64,000 bases of DNA from Candidatus Dadabacteria bacterium (GTDB lineage: Bacteria > Desulfobacterota_D > UBA1144 > Nemesobacterales > Nemesobacteraceae). The notes under the pieces are model-generated. The model saw only the letters and a program-made list of their open reading frames with translations, did not search any database and was not told the origin of the DNA. Of the stretch, positions 44,496 to 53,810 are shown piece after piece. The translations under genes and the position numbers were made by a program. Within the stretch, counting starts at the first letter, position 1; each line of letters opens with the position of its first letter. Location: the NCBI GenBank assembly GCA_951812735.1, contig OX638332.1, forward strand, positions 814,732 through 878,731, given 5' to 3'.

Positions 44496-46599
44496 TCACG
44501 GCAGAAAGCCCCCGTGCGGGTGGTGCTTCTGGAAATGTAGAAGGATAAAAGCCAGAATGCAAGCGGCCAGAATAATGCTGGTTAAAAGAACCGCTCTCCC
44601 CATCTTGGGCGGCGGCACGGGACTAAAAGAATCAGAAACCTTTCTCACGGTCCAACTATATGCGTCAAGTTCGGATTCGGTGTACTCCCTTGAGACATCC
44701 GCCACGAACAATTCCAGATATTCGTCGCTTCCGCGGTGCAACCCCGTAAGACCCGCGGCTATCGCTTCCTCGGTATTCTGCCAGAAATCGTTAATAGTCC
44801 TTTCACAGTCAGCCCAGACGTTTTCTTCGCGTACCCGTCGCGCAACCTCGGCCGCAAGGCCTCTTTGCCAAGAACCGGCACCTCCGCCCTGATCGGGACA
44901 GCCGATCGCCGCAGTCGATAAAAAACCTAGGGTCACGGGTCTGCCGAGGGCTGCAACAAGGGAAGCGGCCCTTGTGGCATGATTCGCAAGCATGAGGGAA
45001 AGCAGATATCCCTCGGCGTTCCCGATAAGCACTGTCTGCCCCATGTTGGCAGCCAGAAAAGATCTCACGTAAAATGACATCGCTCCCAGGGTATCGGGGC
45101 CCCTTAGTCTTTCTATGAATTTCGCCCGTGGGTCAAAAGCGGACATGCCGTGATCGGGGTCTTTCGCGCCGGGCAAGGCTTGGAGATGCCACATCGACGG
45201 CTGAACTCTCTTCCACTCCGCGAGCAGCTCTTCGACCTCGGCCGATATCAATTTGCCGCTTTTCTCCAAAACGCTCTCAAGCCTGAGCGCAAGCAGCTGT
45301 CCGACGTAACTGCCGATATCTTCCCGTGCTTCTTTTTCATCATCGAAGCTCTCCTCTATCAGGGCCGCCAGAAATTTCTCGGAAACTATCGCCTCAAAAT
45401 AATTGCTCATCGACTCAAGATCAGAAGACCTCTTCCCCTCGCAGGATTTCGTAAGTTCCGTGAGCCGGCTCACAACCCTCCCCACTTCGCTATCACGGAA
45501 ATGCTCGATATGACCCTTTAGCTCCTCCGATCTGTCGGACGCTTTTTTCATCGTGTACTGAAGGGCTTCTGCCACGTCAATCGCGTTATGAAAGACCCTG
45601 TTTAGGCGGTTAAGCGCCCGGTCTATGTCGTCCTCGACGGTACGCTGGTTGTTAAGGACCAGATACGCGGCCATGTCGTTAATCCTTCCAAGTGTCTGGC
45701 TTGCCAGACGCTCGCTTTCGCGCGAAAACGGCTGAACCCTCGCGGCAAGCTCCTCTTCGCCCGGAAGCGCGTTTATAAGATCGGCTTCTTCCAAGAACTC
45801 AAAGGCCGTATCGTAAAGCCGTCTTTTCACTCTTTTAATCGCGGCGTCGGAAACCGCACGGATCTCCCCAAACTCTATATCACCGCAGCGGGACTGAACG
45901 AAAAGCATGTGGTTCGTCACCTCATAAGCCTCAACCGGCGGGCACCGGCGTATAATGTTCGAAAAAAGCCCAAGATCATCCTGTCGCAAAAAGCCGGAAT
46001 GCGGAGAAAGCTGGACAAAACCGTCTGCAAACTCAACGCTTCTAAGCGTTTTCCCCCCGCCGGGGCCGTAGAGATCTCCTGGGGTATCCATAAGCCACAC
46101 GTGGCGGCAAATGTCGGCTCCGCAGAAGACCACGGCAAAATGCGCTTCGCCCGTGCGGGAGAACAGTTCCGTACCGCCCTGCTCAAGCAGATGCCCCGCA
46201 AAGTGATCCGGATCGTGAATCATGTGGGGATTGAATCCCTCTTTGAAAAGCGCGATCTTGGCCGTGAGGGAAGCCGGCCTATGTTCGGTGTGTCCGACTA
46301 AGGTGACCAGACCGGTGGTGAGACTCTCTCCCGTCGGCAGAAAATCCTCGCCGATAACGGTGTTAATAAGAGTCGATTTGCCAGAGCCCGCGGTGCCGAA
46401 AAAGCCTATGACCGATTTTTTCGGGAGGTTCGCAAACAGCTTTTCAGTTTCATCAAATGCGTCAAGAAGTCTTAGTGACGGCAGGAAATCAGGTTTTACG
46501 GAAGCTACCTTTGATTTAAGATCGGCAACCTTGCTAAACCCGTCGGAGAGCCGCTCGGAAATTTTATTCTTTTTTCCAAGGGGGATAGGACTTCACCAT
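44496..46599 (-). CDS. Dynamin-like membrane GTPase, 5' end disrupted
   Basis: A large GTPase of about 690 aa ending in a C-terminal membrane span (LTSIILAACILAFILLHF). Uninterrupted frame from about 46592: P-loop FFGTAGSGKST, then TTGLVT and MDTPGDLYG (G3). Helical stalk parts follow. This matches bacterial dynamin-like/LeoA-type proteins, some of which are in phage-defence or envelope roles. There is no ATG/GTG/TTG in frame upstream of the P-loop. An ATG at 46599 lies in another frame and would join it if one base were removed from the C5 (46580-46584) or A6 (46570-46575) run. So either an indel (natural or sequencing) or an unusual start. Confidence 0.72.
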
Positions 46600-46763
46600 C
46601 CTTGTTCGCAAGTAAGTTTAACTGGTCAATTTTTACCGTTATCACAAAGAAAAACAACCCTCTTAACACTTCACGCCGAGAGACCAAACGACTCTGTTCG
46701 CCCTTAATAATAGTTTCCTTATCCCTTGTCCAAAGCAAATGAACGTATATATTTGAAGAGTAG

Positions 46764-47639
46764 ATGAACGAACTGCTCGAAAGCTTTATAAAACACCTCT
46801 CGGACGAAAGAAACTACTCGGAACACACGGTAAAGGCCTACAGGGGCGATCTTGAGAATTTCCGTGATTTTCTCCTAAAAGAAGAAAAAAAAATCGAGGA
46901 CGCAGACATAGCGACCATAAACGCGTACGTATCCACGCTCTACGGGAAAAACTCCCCCGCCTCGGTCGAGAGAAAAATATCGGCCGTTAGATCCTTTTTC
47001 TCGTATCTCGTAAGAAAGGATATAGTGGCGCAGAATCCCGCGAAACTCGTGCGCACCCCTAAAAAAGAAAAACATCTACCAGTGTTTTTAAGCGTGGATG
47101 AGGTGTTCAATCTAGTCGACGTAAAGGACCCGGAGCAAAGCCCGCTTCGCGTGCGGGACAGGGCGGTTCTCGAGCTTCTTTATTCAAGTGGTCTCCGGGT
47201 AAGCGAACTTGCCGGAGCCACGCTTGCCGATCTCAGCATTGGAGAAGCGATAATAAGGGTTCGCGGGAAGGGAAACAAGGAGAGGATTGTTCCCGTGGGA
47301 TCAAAGGCGCTTTCAGCCCTCGGGGAATATCTCGACATAAGGGAGGAGCTAAAACCCGTATCCGACCGTATATTCCTTAACTCCCGGGGGCGCGGGATAA
47401 CCACTAGAAGCCTCGCACGGATAATAAAAAAATACGGCCTAGTATCGGGGATATCGAAAAACGTAAGCCCTCACGTGCTGCGGCACTCGTTCGCTACCCA
47501 CCTGCTCGCGGGCGGCGCGGACCTTCGGGCGATCCAGGAGATGCTCGGCCACGCAAGCCTCTCGACGACCCAGAGATACACCCACCTCTCGGTCGAGCGC
47601 ATAATGGAAGTGTACGACAAGACCCACCCGAACGCTTAG
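46764..47639 (+). CDS. xerC: Tyrosine recombinase XerC
   Basis: 291 aa, typical length. N-terminal SAM-like core-binding domain, then the catalytic domain with Arg145 (SSGLRVSE), Lys169 (GKGNKE), His237 and Arg240 (HVLRHSFATH), His263 (GHASLS) and Tyr272 (RYTHL). XerC with XerD resolves chromosome dimers at dif. It starts the xerC-hslV-hslU unit, 24 nt before hslV, an order also known in other bacteria (the codV-clpQ-clpY arrangement). No dif site was seen in the window. Confidence 0.93.
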   Translation: MNELLESFIKHLSDERNYSEHTVKAYRGDLENFRDFLLKEEKKIEDADIATINAYVSTLYGKNSPASVERKISAVRSFFSYLVRKDIVAQNPAKLVRTPKKEKHLPVFLSVDEVFNLVDVKDPEQSPLRVRDRAVLELLYSSGLRVSELAGATLADLSIGEAIIRVRGKGNKERIVPVGSKALSALGEYLDIREELKPVSDRIFLNSRGRGITTRSLARIIKKYGLVSGISKNVSPHVLRHSFATHLLAGGADLRAIQEMLGHASLSTTQRYTHLSVERIMEVYDKTHPNA

Positions 47640-47663
47640 GCGCCGGGGAAAAGGAAAAAGACC

Positions 47664-48200
47664 ATGAGCCAGTTTCACGGAACCACGATACTCTGCGTTA
47701 AAAAAGACGGCCGAGTGGCCTTGGGGGGCGACGGCCAAGTGACCATGGGGGCAACCGCGGTAAAGCATAACGCGAATAAGATAAGGAAAATGTACGGCGG
47801 GAAGATCTGCGCCGGATTCGCGGGCTCAACCGCAGACGCCATGACGCTTTTTGACAAGTTCGAGGGAAAACTTGAGGAATTCAGGGGTAGCCTCAAGCGC
47901 GCGGCGGTAGAACTCGCAAAGGAGTGGAGAACGGACAGGATCCTGAGAAGACTCGAGGCCCTGCTTATAGTTGCTAACGCTGAGACCATGCTCATAATCT
48001 CGGGAAGCGGAGACGTAATAGAGCCCGATGAGAGCGTGATCGCCATAGGTTCTGGAGGTCCCTTCGCCCAGGCGGCCGCACTCGCGCTGGCAAAGCACTC
48101 AGAGCTGTCCGCCACGGAGATAGTAGAGCGCTCACTTGAGATCGCAGCCGGCATCTGCATTTACACAAACAGCCATATATCCATAGAGGAAATAAAGTAG
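47664..48200 (+). CDS. hslV: ATP-dependent protease peptidase subunit HslV
   Basis: 178 aa, N-terminal nucleophile hydrolase. A short propeptide (MSQFHG) precedes the catalytic Thr7 of [10 protein letters not shown]; other landmarks are [19 protein letters not shown] and a C-terminal [13 protein letters not shown]. HslV forms a double hexamer capped by HslU hexamers and degrades cytoplasmic proteins. It ends at 48200, next to the HslU start at 48201. Confidence 0.97.
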   Translation: MSQFHGTTILCVKKDGRVALGGDGQVTMGATAVKHNANKIRKMYGGKICAGFAGSTADAMTLFDKFEGKLEEFRGSLKRAAVELAKEWRTDRILRRLEALLIVANAETMLIISGSGDVIEPDESVIAIGSGGPFAQAAALALAKHSELSATEIVERSLEIAAGICIYTNSHISIEEIK

Positions 48201-49550
48201 ATGTCCCAGGAATCCTACCTCACCCCCAGAGAGATAGTTTCGGAACTCGACAAGTACATAGTTGGACAGAACATGGCCAAAAGGGCCGTGGGGGTAGCCC
48301 TTAGAAACAGGTGGAGAAGACAGAAGGTATCCCCTGAGCTTCGGGATGAGATCTCTCCTAAGAACATCCTGATGATGGGACCAACCGGGGTGGGGAAAAC
48401 CGAAATAGCCCGCAGGTTGGCAAAGCTAGCCCAGGCGCCTTTCGTAAAAGTCGAGGCATCGAAATTCACCGAGGTCGGCTATGTGGGGCGAGACGTAGAG
48501 TCGATGATACGGGACCTCACGGAGATAGCCGTCAACATGGTCACAGAGGAAGAAACTCTTTCCGTTAACACGAGGGCAAGAGAACTTGCCGAGGATAAGC
48601 TCATAGACCTGCTCGTTCCGACGCGCCCCGACACGGAGGCGGATGGAGATGTGGACGAGGCAAAGAAAAAAATGAGCGAGACCAAGAAGAAGATGAGGAA
48701 GCTTCTTTGGGACGGAAAGCTCGACGACAGGGAGGTCGAGATAGAGATAACGGCAAGGTCCCTTCCGATACAGGTGTTCAGCCAGGCGGGAGTGGAGGAG
48801 ATGGACCCCGGCATCTCGGAGATGATCGGAAGCCTCATGCCCAAAAAATCCAAGGTAAGAAAGGTAAAAGTACCCGAGGCTCTGGACATCCTCACGGAGG
48901 AAGAAGCCCGCAGGCTAATAGACGTGGACCAGGTAACCCAGCTCGCTTTAGAGAGAACCGAGAACTCTGGGATAATCTTCATAGACGAGATAGACAAGGT
49001 CGCCGGGAAAAACGGCGTCTCCGGCCCTGACGTTTCAAGGGAGGGGGTGCAGAGGGATCTTCTCCCTATAATTGAGGGAAGCAGCGTCACCACCAAGCAC
49101 GGGATGGTGAGAACCGATCACATCCTTTTCATAGGAGCCGGGGCGTTTCACGTCTCAAAACCGTCTGATCTCATACCCGAACTCCAAGGACGCTTTCCCA
49201 TAAGGGTTGAGCTTGAGGCACTCACCAAAAACGACTTCATACGTATCCTCACCGAGCCCGAAAACGCTCTTATAAAACAGTACACCGAGCTTATGAGGAC
49301 CGAGGACATAAACCTCGTGTTTAGCAAAGAAGCGGTAGAGAAAATAGCGGAAACCGCGGCCGAGGTTAACAGTTCAACGGAGAACATAGGAGCCAGAAGG
49401 CTTCATACCGTTCTTGAAAAGCTGCTTGACGAGATCTCCTTTAACGCTCCCGACATGAAGGAGAAAAAAATCGTTATAGACAAAAGCTACGTAGAAGAGA
49501 AAATAGCCGACATAGTCAAGGACAGGGATTTAAGCAGGTACATACTCTAG
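48201..49550 (+). CDS. hslU: ATP-dependent unfoldase HslU
   Basis: 449 aa AAA+ unfoldase of HslV. Walker A GPTGVGKT at 60-67, the I-domain (about 110-245) with many Lys/Glu repeats, Walker [13 protein letters not shown], and a conserved C-terminal DLSRYIL tail that inserts into HslV. Directly follows hslV with no gap, so translational coupling is likely. Confidence 0.97.
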   Translation: MSQESYLTPREIVSELDKYIVGQNMAKRAVGVALRNRWRRQKVSPELRDEISPKNILMMGPTGVGKTEIARRLAKLAQAPFVKVEASKFTEVGYVGRDVESMIRDLTEIAVNMVTEEETLSVNTRARELAEDKLIDLLVPTRPDTEADGDVDEAKKKMSETKKKMRKLLWDGKLDDREVEIEITARSLPIQVFSQAGVEEMDPGISEMIGSLMPKKSKVRKVKVPEALDILTEEEARRLIDVDQVTQLALERTENSGIIFIDEIDKVAGKNGVSGPDVSREGVQRDLLPIIEGSSVTTKHGMVRTDHILFIGAGAFHVSKPSDLIPELQGRFPIRVELEALTKNDFIRILTEPENALIKQYTELMRTEDINLVFSKEAVEKIAETAAEVNSSTENIGARRLHTVLEKLLDEISFNAPDMKEKKIVIDKSYVEEKIADIVKDRDLSRYIL

Positions 49551-49611
49551 GGGGTCTTTGTCATAACCCTAGCTTTTGGTTAGATTTTTCGAAAAAATCC
49601 TTGGAGCCTAT

Positions 49612-51087
49612 ATGGATTTTAAAAACTACGACACGGAAGGATTTTACGACGAGGTCTTCGAGGATAACGCCACGCCGCATGAGTGGACCCGCTTTCTAAC
49701 CGACAGGATAGAAAGCTTCTCAGAAGGAGAACTTATCGAGAGGCAGAAAGCGGCCGAGATGAACCTGTTTGAGATGGGGGTCACCTTCACCCTCTACTCG
49801 GAACAAAAGAAGGCTTCCGAGGAAAACATCTTCCCCTTTGACATAATTCCGAGGATAGTATCGGCCGAGGACTGGGAACTCATAGAAAGGGGCCTCAAAC
49901 AGAGAATCCACGCGCTTAATCTCTTCATAGACGACATATACAACGACCGGAAGATTCTGAGGGACAAGGTTGTTCCGAAGGAGCTTATTCTCTCGAGCAG
50001 AGAGTTTCGCCTTGACTGCGTCGGTTTTTCCCCGCCTAAGAATATCTGGTGTCACATCACGGGAACGGACCTGATAAGACATTCGGACGGAAACTTCTAC
50101 ATCCTGGAAGACAACCTGCGCTCCCCCTCCGGTGTCTCTTACGTGCTTGAGAACCGCGAGCTTCTGAAGCGCACGTTCCCCAAGGTGTTCGGCACCGTCG
50201 AGATAATGCCCATAAGCGATTACGGACTCCATCTCCATGATACCCTCCAGTACCTGCTCTCTGACAGAACAGCCAACCCCAAGGTGGTGCTTCTCACCCC
50301 CGGGATCTATAACTCGGCCTATTTCGAACACTCATTTCTGGCAAAAGAGATGGGAATAGAGCTTGTCGAGGGAAGGGATCTCGTGGTAGTTGACAATTTC
50401 GTTTACCTAAAAACTACCAAGGGGCTTGAGAAAGTGGACGTCATATACAGAAGGATAGACGACAACTTCCTCGATCCTCAGGTGTTCCGCCCGGATTCCG
50501 TGCTGGGAGTTCCGGGGGTTTTCAGCGCCTACAAGGCTGGAAACGTCGCCATAGCTAATGCTCCCGGAGGAGGGGTGGCCGACGACAAGATAATATACGC
50601 CTACGTGGAGAAGATAATAAAGTACTATCTCGGGGAAGATCCCGTGATCCCGAACGTACCGACGTATATATGCGAGGAGGACGAGGCCAGAAAGTATGTG
50701 CTCGACAATATAGAGAAGCTGGTCGTAAAACCCGCGAATGAATCCGGAGGATACGGAATAGTGTTCGGGCCCAAGGCCACCAAGGAAGAGCTCGCCCAGG
50801 CTAAAAAAGCCATAAAAGCGGATCCCAGAAACTACATAGCCCAGAAGACCATGTCCCTCTCCCGGGCTCCCGTGATAGTGGACGATCACTTCGAGGGACG
50901 CCACGTTGACCTGAGACCCTTTATCCTCTATGGAAAGGAGATATTCGTCCTGCCCGGAGGTCTGACCAGAGTAGCTCTCCGTAAAGGTTCGATGATAGTT
51001 AATTCGTCTCAGGGCGGGGGAAGCAAGGACACTTGGGTACTTGCTCCTGCAAAGAACACCAAGGGCAAAGGAGGCAGAATATCCTAA
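49612..51087 (+). CDS. Circularly permuted ATP-grasp protein (DUF404/DUF407)
   Basis: About 491 aa. Start ATG 49612 (GGAG 5 nt upstream); a 12-residue frame extension is less likely. Motifs: FNIYNDRKIL-like helix (LFIDDIYNDRKIL), GTDLIRHSDGNFYILEDNLR, RSPSGVSYVLENR and a C-terminal KPANESGGYGIVFG Mg/ATP site, and FILYGKEIFVLPGGLTRVAL. This family occurs with alpha-E, transglutaminase and Anbu genes and is thought to make a peptide or amide link; the product is unknown. Its stop overlaps the next gene. Confidence 0.88.
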   Translation: MDFKNYDTEGFYDEVFEDNATPHEWTRFLTDRIESFSEGELIERQKAAEMNLFEMGVTFTLYSEQKKASEENIFPFDIIPRIVSAEDWELIERGLKQRIHALNLFIDDIYNDRKILRDKVVPKELILSSREFRLDCVGFSPPKNIWCHITGTDLIRHSDGNFYILEDNLRSPSGVSYVLENRELLKRTFPKVFGTVEIMPISDYGLHLHDTLQYLLSDRTANPKVVLLTPGIYNSAYFEHSFLAKEMGIELVEGRDLVVVDNFVYLKTTKGLEKVDVIYRRIDDNFLDPQVFRPDSVLGVPGVFSAYKAGNVAIANAPGGGVADDKIIYAYVEKIIKYYLGEDPVIPNVPTYICEEDEARKYVLDNIEKLVVKPANESGGYGIVFGPKATKEELAQAKKAIKADPRNYIAQKTMSLSRAPVIVDDHFEGRHVDLRPFILYGKEIFVLPGGLTRVALRKGSMIVNSSQGGGSKDTWVLAPAKNTKGKGGRIS

Positions 51088-52061
51088 GCCGCGTCGCAGA
51101 ATCAATATACTGGATGAGCCGCTACGCTGAGCGCGCCGGGAACACCGCGAGGCTCATAAGCGTCAACTTGGGCCTTGCCATCGATACCCACGATTCCGTT
51201 GAGCAGGAATGGGACCCCATAGTAAAGGTGACAGGAGACATGGAACTTTTCAGGAGCCTTTATGACAGCACTACCCGGGAGAATGTAGTAAACTTCATGG
51301 TCCTTGACCGCAACAACCCGAACTCCATCATCTCCTGCGTTAACTGCGCCCGTGAGAACGCAAGTTCCGTTAGGGAAATAATATCCTCTGAGATGTGGCT
51401 TCTCATAAACCGTTTCTACCACAGGCTAAACAGCGAGGAAGCCAAGGAGAAGCTGCTCGACAATCCCGGCAAGTTCTGCGAAGTGGCAAAAGTGCAGAGC
51501 CTTCTTTTTCACGGATCGGGCTACATCAGCATATCCCACGGGGAAGCGTGGCATTTCTCGGAACTTGGAAAGCAGATGGAGCGGGCCGATAACACCTCCA
51601 GAATCCTCGACGTGAAGTACTACACCCTGCTTCCCAAGGCGGAGCTCGTGGGAACGTCGATAGACAACATGCAGTGGATAGCGCTGCTGAAATCAACAAG
51701 CGCCCTTGAGACCTACAAGGCGAAGCACCAGCAGATATCCATTGGCAACGTGCTTGACTTCCTCATCCTTGATAACCAGTTTCCCCGCTCGATAATCTAC
51801 TGTGTCACACGGGCCGACGAGTCGCTTCACTGCATATCCAACAGCCCGGCGGGATCCTACAACAACGAAACCGAAAAGGAAATGGGAAGGCTTCTATCGG
51901 ACCTTCGATTCATAAGCGTCGGGGAGATAATACAGCGCGGAATGCACCAGTACCTAAAGAGTTTCCAGTCCCACATAAACGAGATCGGAAGCTGCATATA
52001 CGACGACTATTTCAGCTACAGTGTAAAAGATAGCGCCCTTCGGGGCTTTGACGACATCTAA
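51081..52061 (+). CDS. Alpha-E domain (DUF403) protein
   Basis: About 326 aa, all-alpha, with the family start SRVAESIYWMSRYAERAGNT and later DNTSRILDVKY and FPRSIIYCV. Alpha-E proteins are the steady partners of the permuted ATP-grasp proteins. The usual M-L-S-R-V start reads I-L-S-R-V here: AAAGGAGG is 6 nt before ATC 51081-51083, where ATG would be expected. Either an uncommon AUC start, a base change, or start at TTG 51033 or ATG 51114. The first overlaps the ATP-grasp stop by 7 nt. Confidence 0.87.
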   Translation: MLSRVAESIYWMSRYAERAGNTARLISVNLGLAIDTHDSVEQEWDPIVKVTGDMELFRSLYDSTTRENVVNFMVLDRNNPNSIISCVNCARENASSVREIISSEMWLLINRFYHRLNSEEAKEKLLDNPGKFCEVAKVQSLLFHGSGYISISHGEAWHFSELGKQMERADNTSRILDVKYYTLLPKAELVGTSIDNMQWIALLKSTSALETYKAKHQQISIGNVLDFLILDNQFPRSIIYCVTRADESLHCISNSPAGSYNNETEKEMGRLLSDLRFISVGEIIQRGMHQYLKSFQSHINEIGSCIYDDYFSYSVKDSALRGFDDI

Positions 52062-52074
52062 TAGGAAGAAAAAG

Positions 52075-52812
52075 ATGACTTTCTGCGTGGGAATGAAACT
52101 CAAGGAAGGGATAATCGGGCTTGCCGACAATCTCATAATAACGGGGAACGAAGCCATAAGGGCAAAGAAAGTCACCTCTCACAGGGCCGGGGAGAATTCC
52201 TTTTTCCTTATGACCTCGGGACTTCGCTCAGCCAGAGACAAAACGATCACCTATCTTGACGAGGCGCTTGAGCATTCAGAAGAACCCCTAGACCGTCTTT
52301 ACAAGGCCGTTAACCTGTTCTCAAAGCAGCTTCGAAGAGTAAAGGAGGAAGACGGGGAGGCACTTTCCGATTCGGGACTTCCCTTCAACATGTACTCCAT
52401 AATAGGAGGACAATTCGAAAACGACCCCGAACCCCAGCTTTTCCTTGTCTACCCCCAGGCAAACTGGATTAACGTGGGAACTACTTCCCCCTACGTGATA
52501 ATAGGCGAATCGAAATATGGAAAACCCATTATAAAAAGGACCCTTACCTACGACACAAACCTTGATACCGCACTTCGCATCGCGTACCTCGCGTTCGATT
52601 CAAGCCGCATAAACGCCATAGACGTCGATTTTCCCCTAGATATTATCGTTTACAGAACCAATTCCTTCTGCCTCGAGCAGTACAGCTTCACCGAAAACGA
52701 ACTGGCGGACATATCCGAGTGGTGGCAAGAGAGGCTTAGAAAATCGGCCGAGGAAATGCCTGCGGAATGGGTAAAGAAGGTTCTCAACGGAAGCCCTAAA
52801 AGTGCTCCTTAG
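52075..52812 (+). CDS. Anbu-type proteasome-like peptidase
   Basis: 245 aa from ATG 52075 (AGGAAG 6 nt upstream), giving MTFCVGMKLKEGIIGLADN: Thr2 would be the catalytic nucleophile after Met removal, with Lys and Asp motifs following. Matches Anbu ('ancestral beta subunit'), a bacterial Ntn-hydrolase relative of the proteasome beta subunit and HslV that forms a helical assembly. Placed after the ATP-grasp and alpha-E genes. Its end overlaps the transglutaminase start by 11 nt. Substrate unknown. Confidence 0.88.
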   Translation: MTFCVGMKLKEGIIGLADNLIITGNEAIRAKKVTSHRAGENSFFLMTSGLRSARDKTITYLDEALEHSEEPLDRLYKAVNLFSKQLRRVKEEDGEALSDSGLPFNMYSIIGGQFENDPEPQLFLVYPQANWINVGTTSPYVIIGESKYGKPIIKRTLTYDTNLDTALRIAYLAFDSSRINAIDVDFPLDIIVYRTNSFCLEQYSFTENELADISEWWQERLRKSAEEMPAEWVKKVLNGSPKSAP

Positions 52813-53683
52813 CATAAATCACAACACGACCTACTCCTACGGGAAAAGAGTCGTCCTGGCCCCGCACATCGTGAGGCTTCGCCCTAGAGACGGGGGCGGA
52901 CAGATGACCCACATGTTCTCGCTCAAGACCGATCCCCCGGAAACGGGAAGAAGCGTAAACTCCGACCTTGACGGAAACACCACAATTACGCTCTGGTTTA
53001 CGGACGAGTGCGATAGCCTCGCGATCGATACCCATTGCGTCGTTGAAACTCTTCGCGAAAACCCTTTTGATTTCATAGTATCAGACACGAGGTTCCTCGA
53101 CCTGCCGATGCAATATCCTCCTGAACAGAAGGCCGCTTTAGGTCCTTACCTGGCGGTGAGCAGAAAAACCGTCCTTGCGGTCACAGAACTCAGCGAAACC
53201 ATTCTTTCCGAGACCCGGGGGAGGACCACGGATTTCATTCTCTCGCTCTGCGAGCACATATACGAGAACTTCCCCCACGTGGTAAGAGATGAGGGCGCCC
53301 CCTGGCCCGCCGAAAGAACTCTCAGAGAGAAAAGGGGGTCATGCAGGGATATTGTGGAGCTTTTCGCAAGCGTCTGCCGCTCCGCGGGGCTTGCATGCAG
53401 GCACGTAAGCGGCTACGCGCTAAGTGAAAGGAGTAGGACAGGGAACGAGCTTCACGCCTGGGCAGAGGTCTATTTGCCGGGTGGGGGGTGGAGAGGATAT
53501 GACCCTTCAGCGGGCCTTGCGGTCGCAGACCACCACGTCGCGGTCGCAAGCGGGGCGACTAACGGGCTTATCGCCCCCGTTTCGGGAAGTTTCTACGGTG
53601 ACGGAGCCGAAGCCGAGCTGCAGTTTCAGGTAAGGGTGAGAAAAACCCCAATAAAGGAAAAAAAGGCGCTGGGACTCCTTTAG
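52802..53683 (+). CDS. Transglutaminase-like cysteine protease/transferase
   Basis: 293 aa from GTG 52802. The N-terminal beta-sandwich (residues 1-~110, INHNTTYSYGKRVVLAPH) precedes a transglutaminase core with the triad Cys181 (KRGSCRDIVELF), His218 (ELHAWAEVYL) and Asp234 (GYDPSAG). Members of this bacterial group work with the ATP-grasp/alpha-E/Anbu module, probably hydrolysing or forming isopeptide bonds. Last gene of the operon, 127 nt before the TonB receptor gene. Confidence 0.9.
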   Translation: MLLSINHNTTYSYGKRVVLAPHIVRLRPRDGGGQMTHMFSLKTDPPETGRSVNSDLDGNTTITLWFTDECDSLAIDTHCVVETLRENPFDFIVSDTRFLDLPMQYPPEQKAALGPYLAVSRKTVLAVTELSETILSETRGRTTDFILSLCEHIYENFPHVVRDEGAPWPAERTLREKRGSCRDIVELFASVCRSAGLACRHVSGYALSERSRTGNELHAWAEVYLPGGGWRGYDPSAGLAVADHHVAVASGATNGLIAPVSGSFYGDGAEAELQFQVRVRKTPIKEKKALGLL

Positions 53684-53743
53684 GTACCCAACAACCCCCT
53701 CACCGCTCCGCCCTAAAAAATCGTGCGATCAAGGTCCGATTCA

Positions 53744-53752
53744 TGCTATAAT
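53744..53752 (+). promoter_or_regulatory. Extended -10 promoter upstream of the TonB receptor
   Basis: TGCTATAAT, a consensus extended -10 element, lies 59 nt before the TonB receptor start. No good -35 is seen, as extended -10 promoters can tolerate. Confidence 0.5.
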
Positions 53753-53810
53753 GGAGATTTGAGAAAAGTATCGTCTATACCTAAAGAATGCAATAAGGGG
53801 GATTACCAAC

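Noticed and set aside
44343-44540. 65-codon plus-strand frame between the Fic and dynamin genes
   Set aside because: It overlaps the dynamin 3' end antisense, with low-complexity composition and no support.
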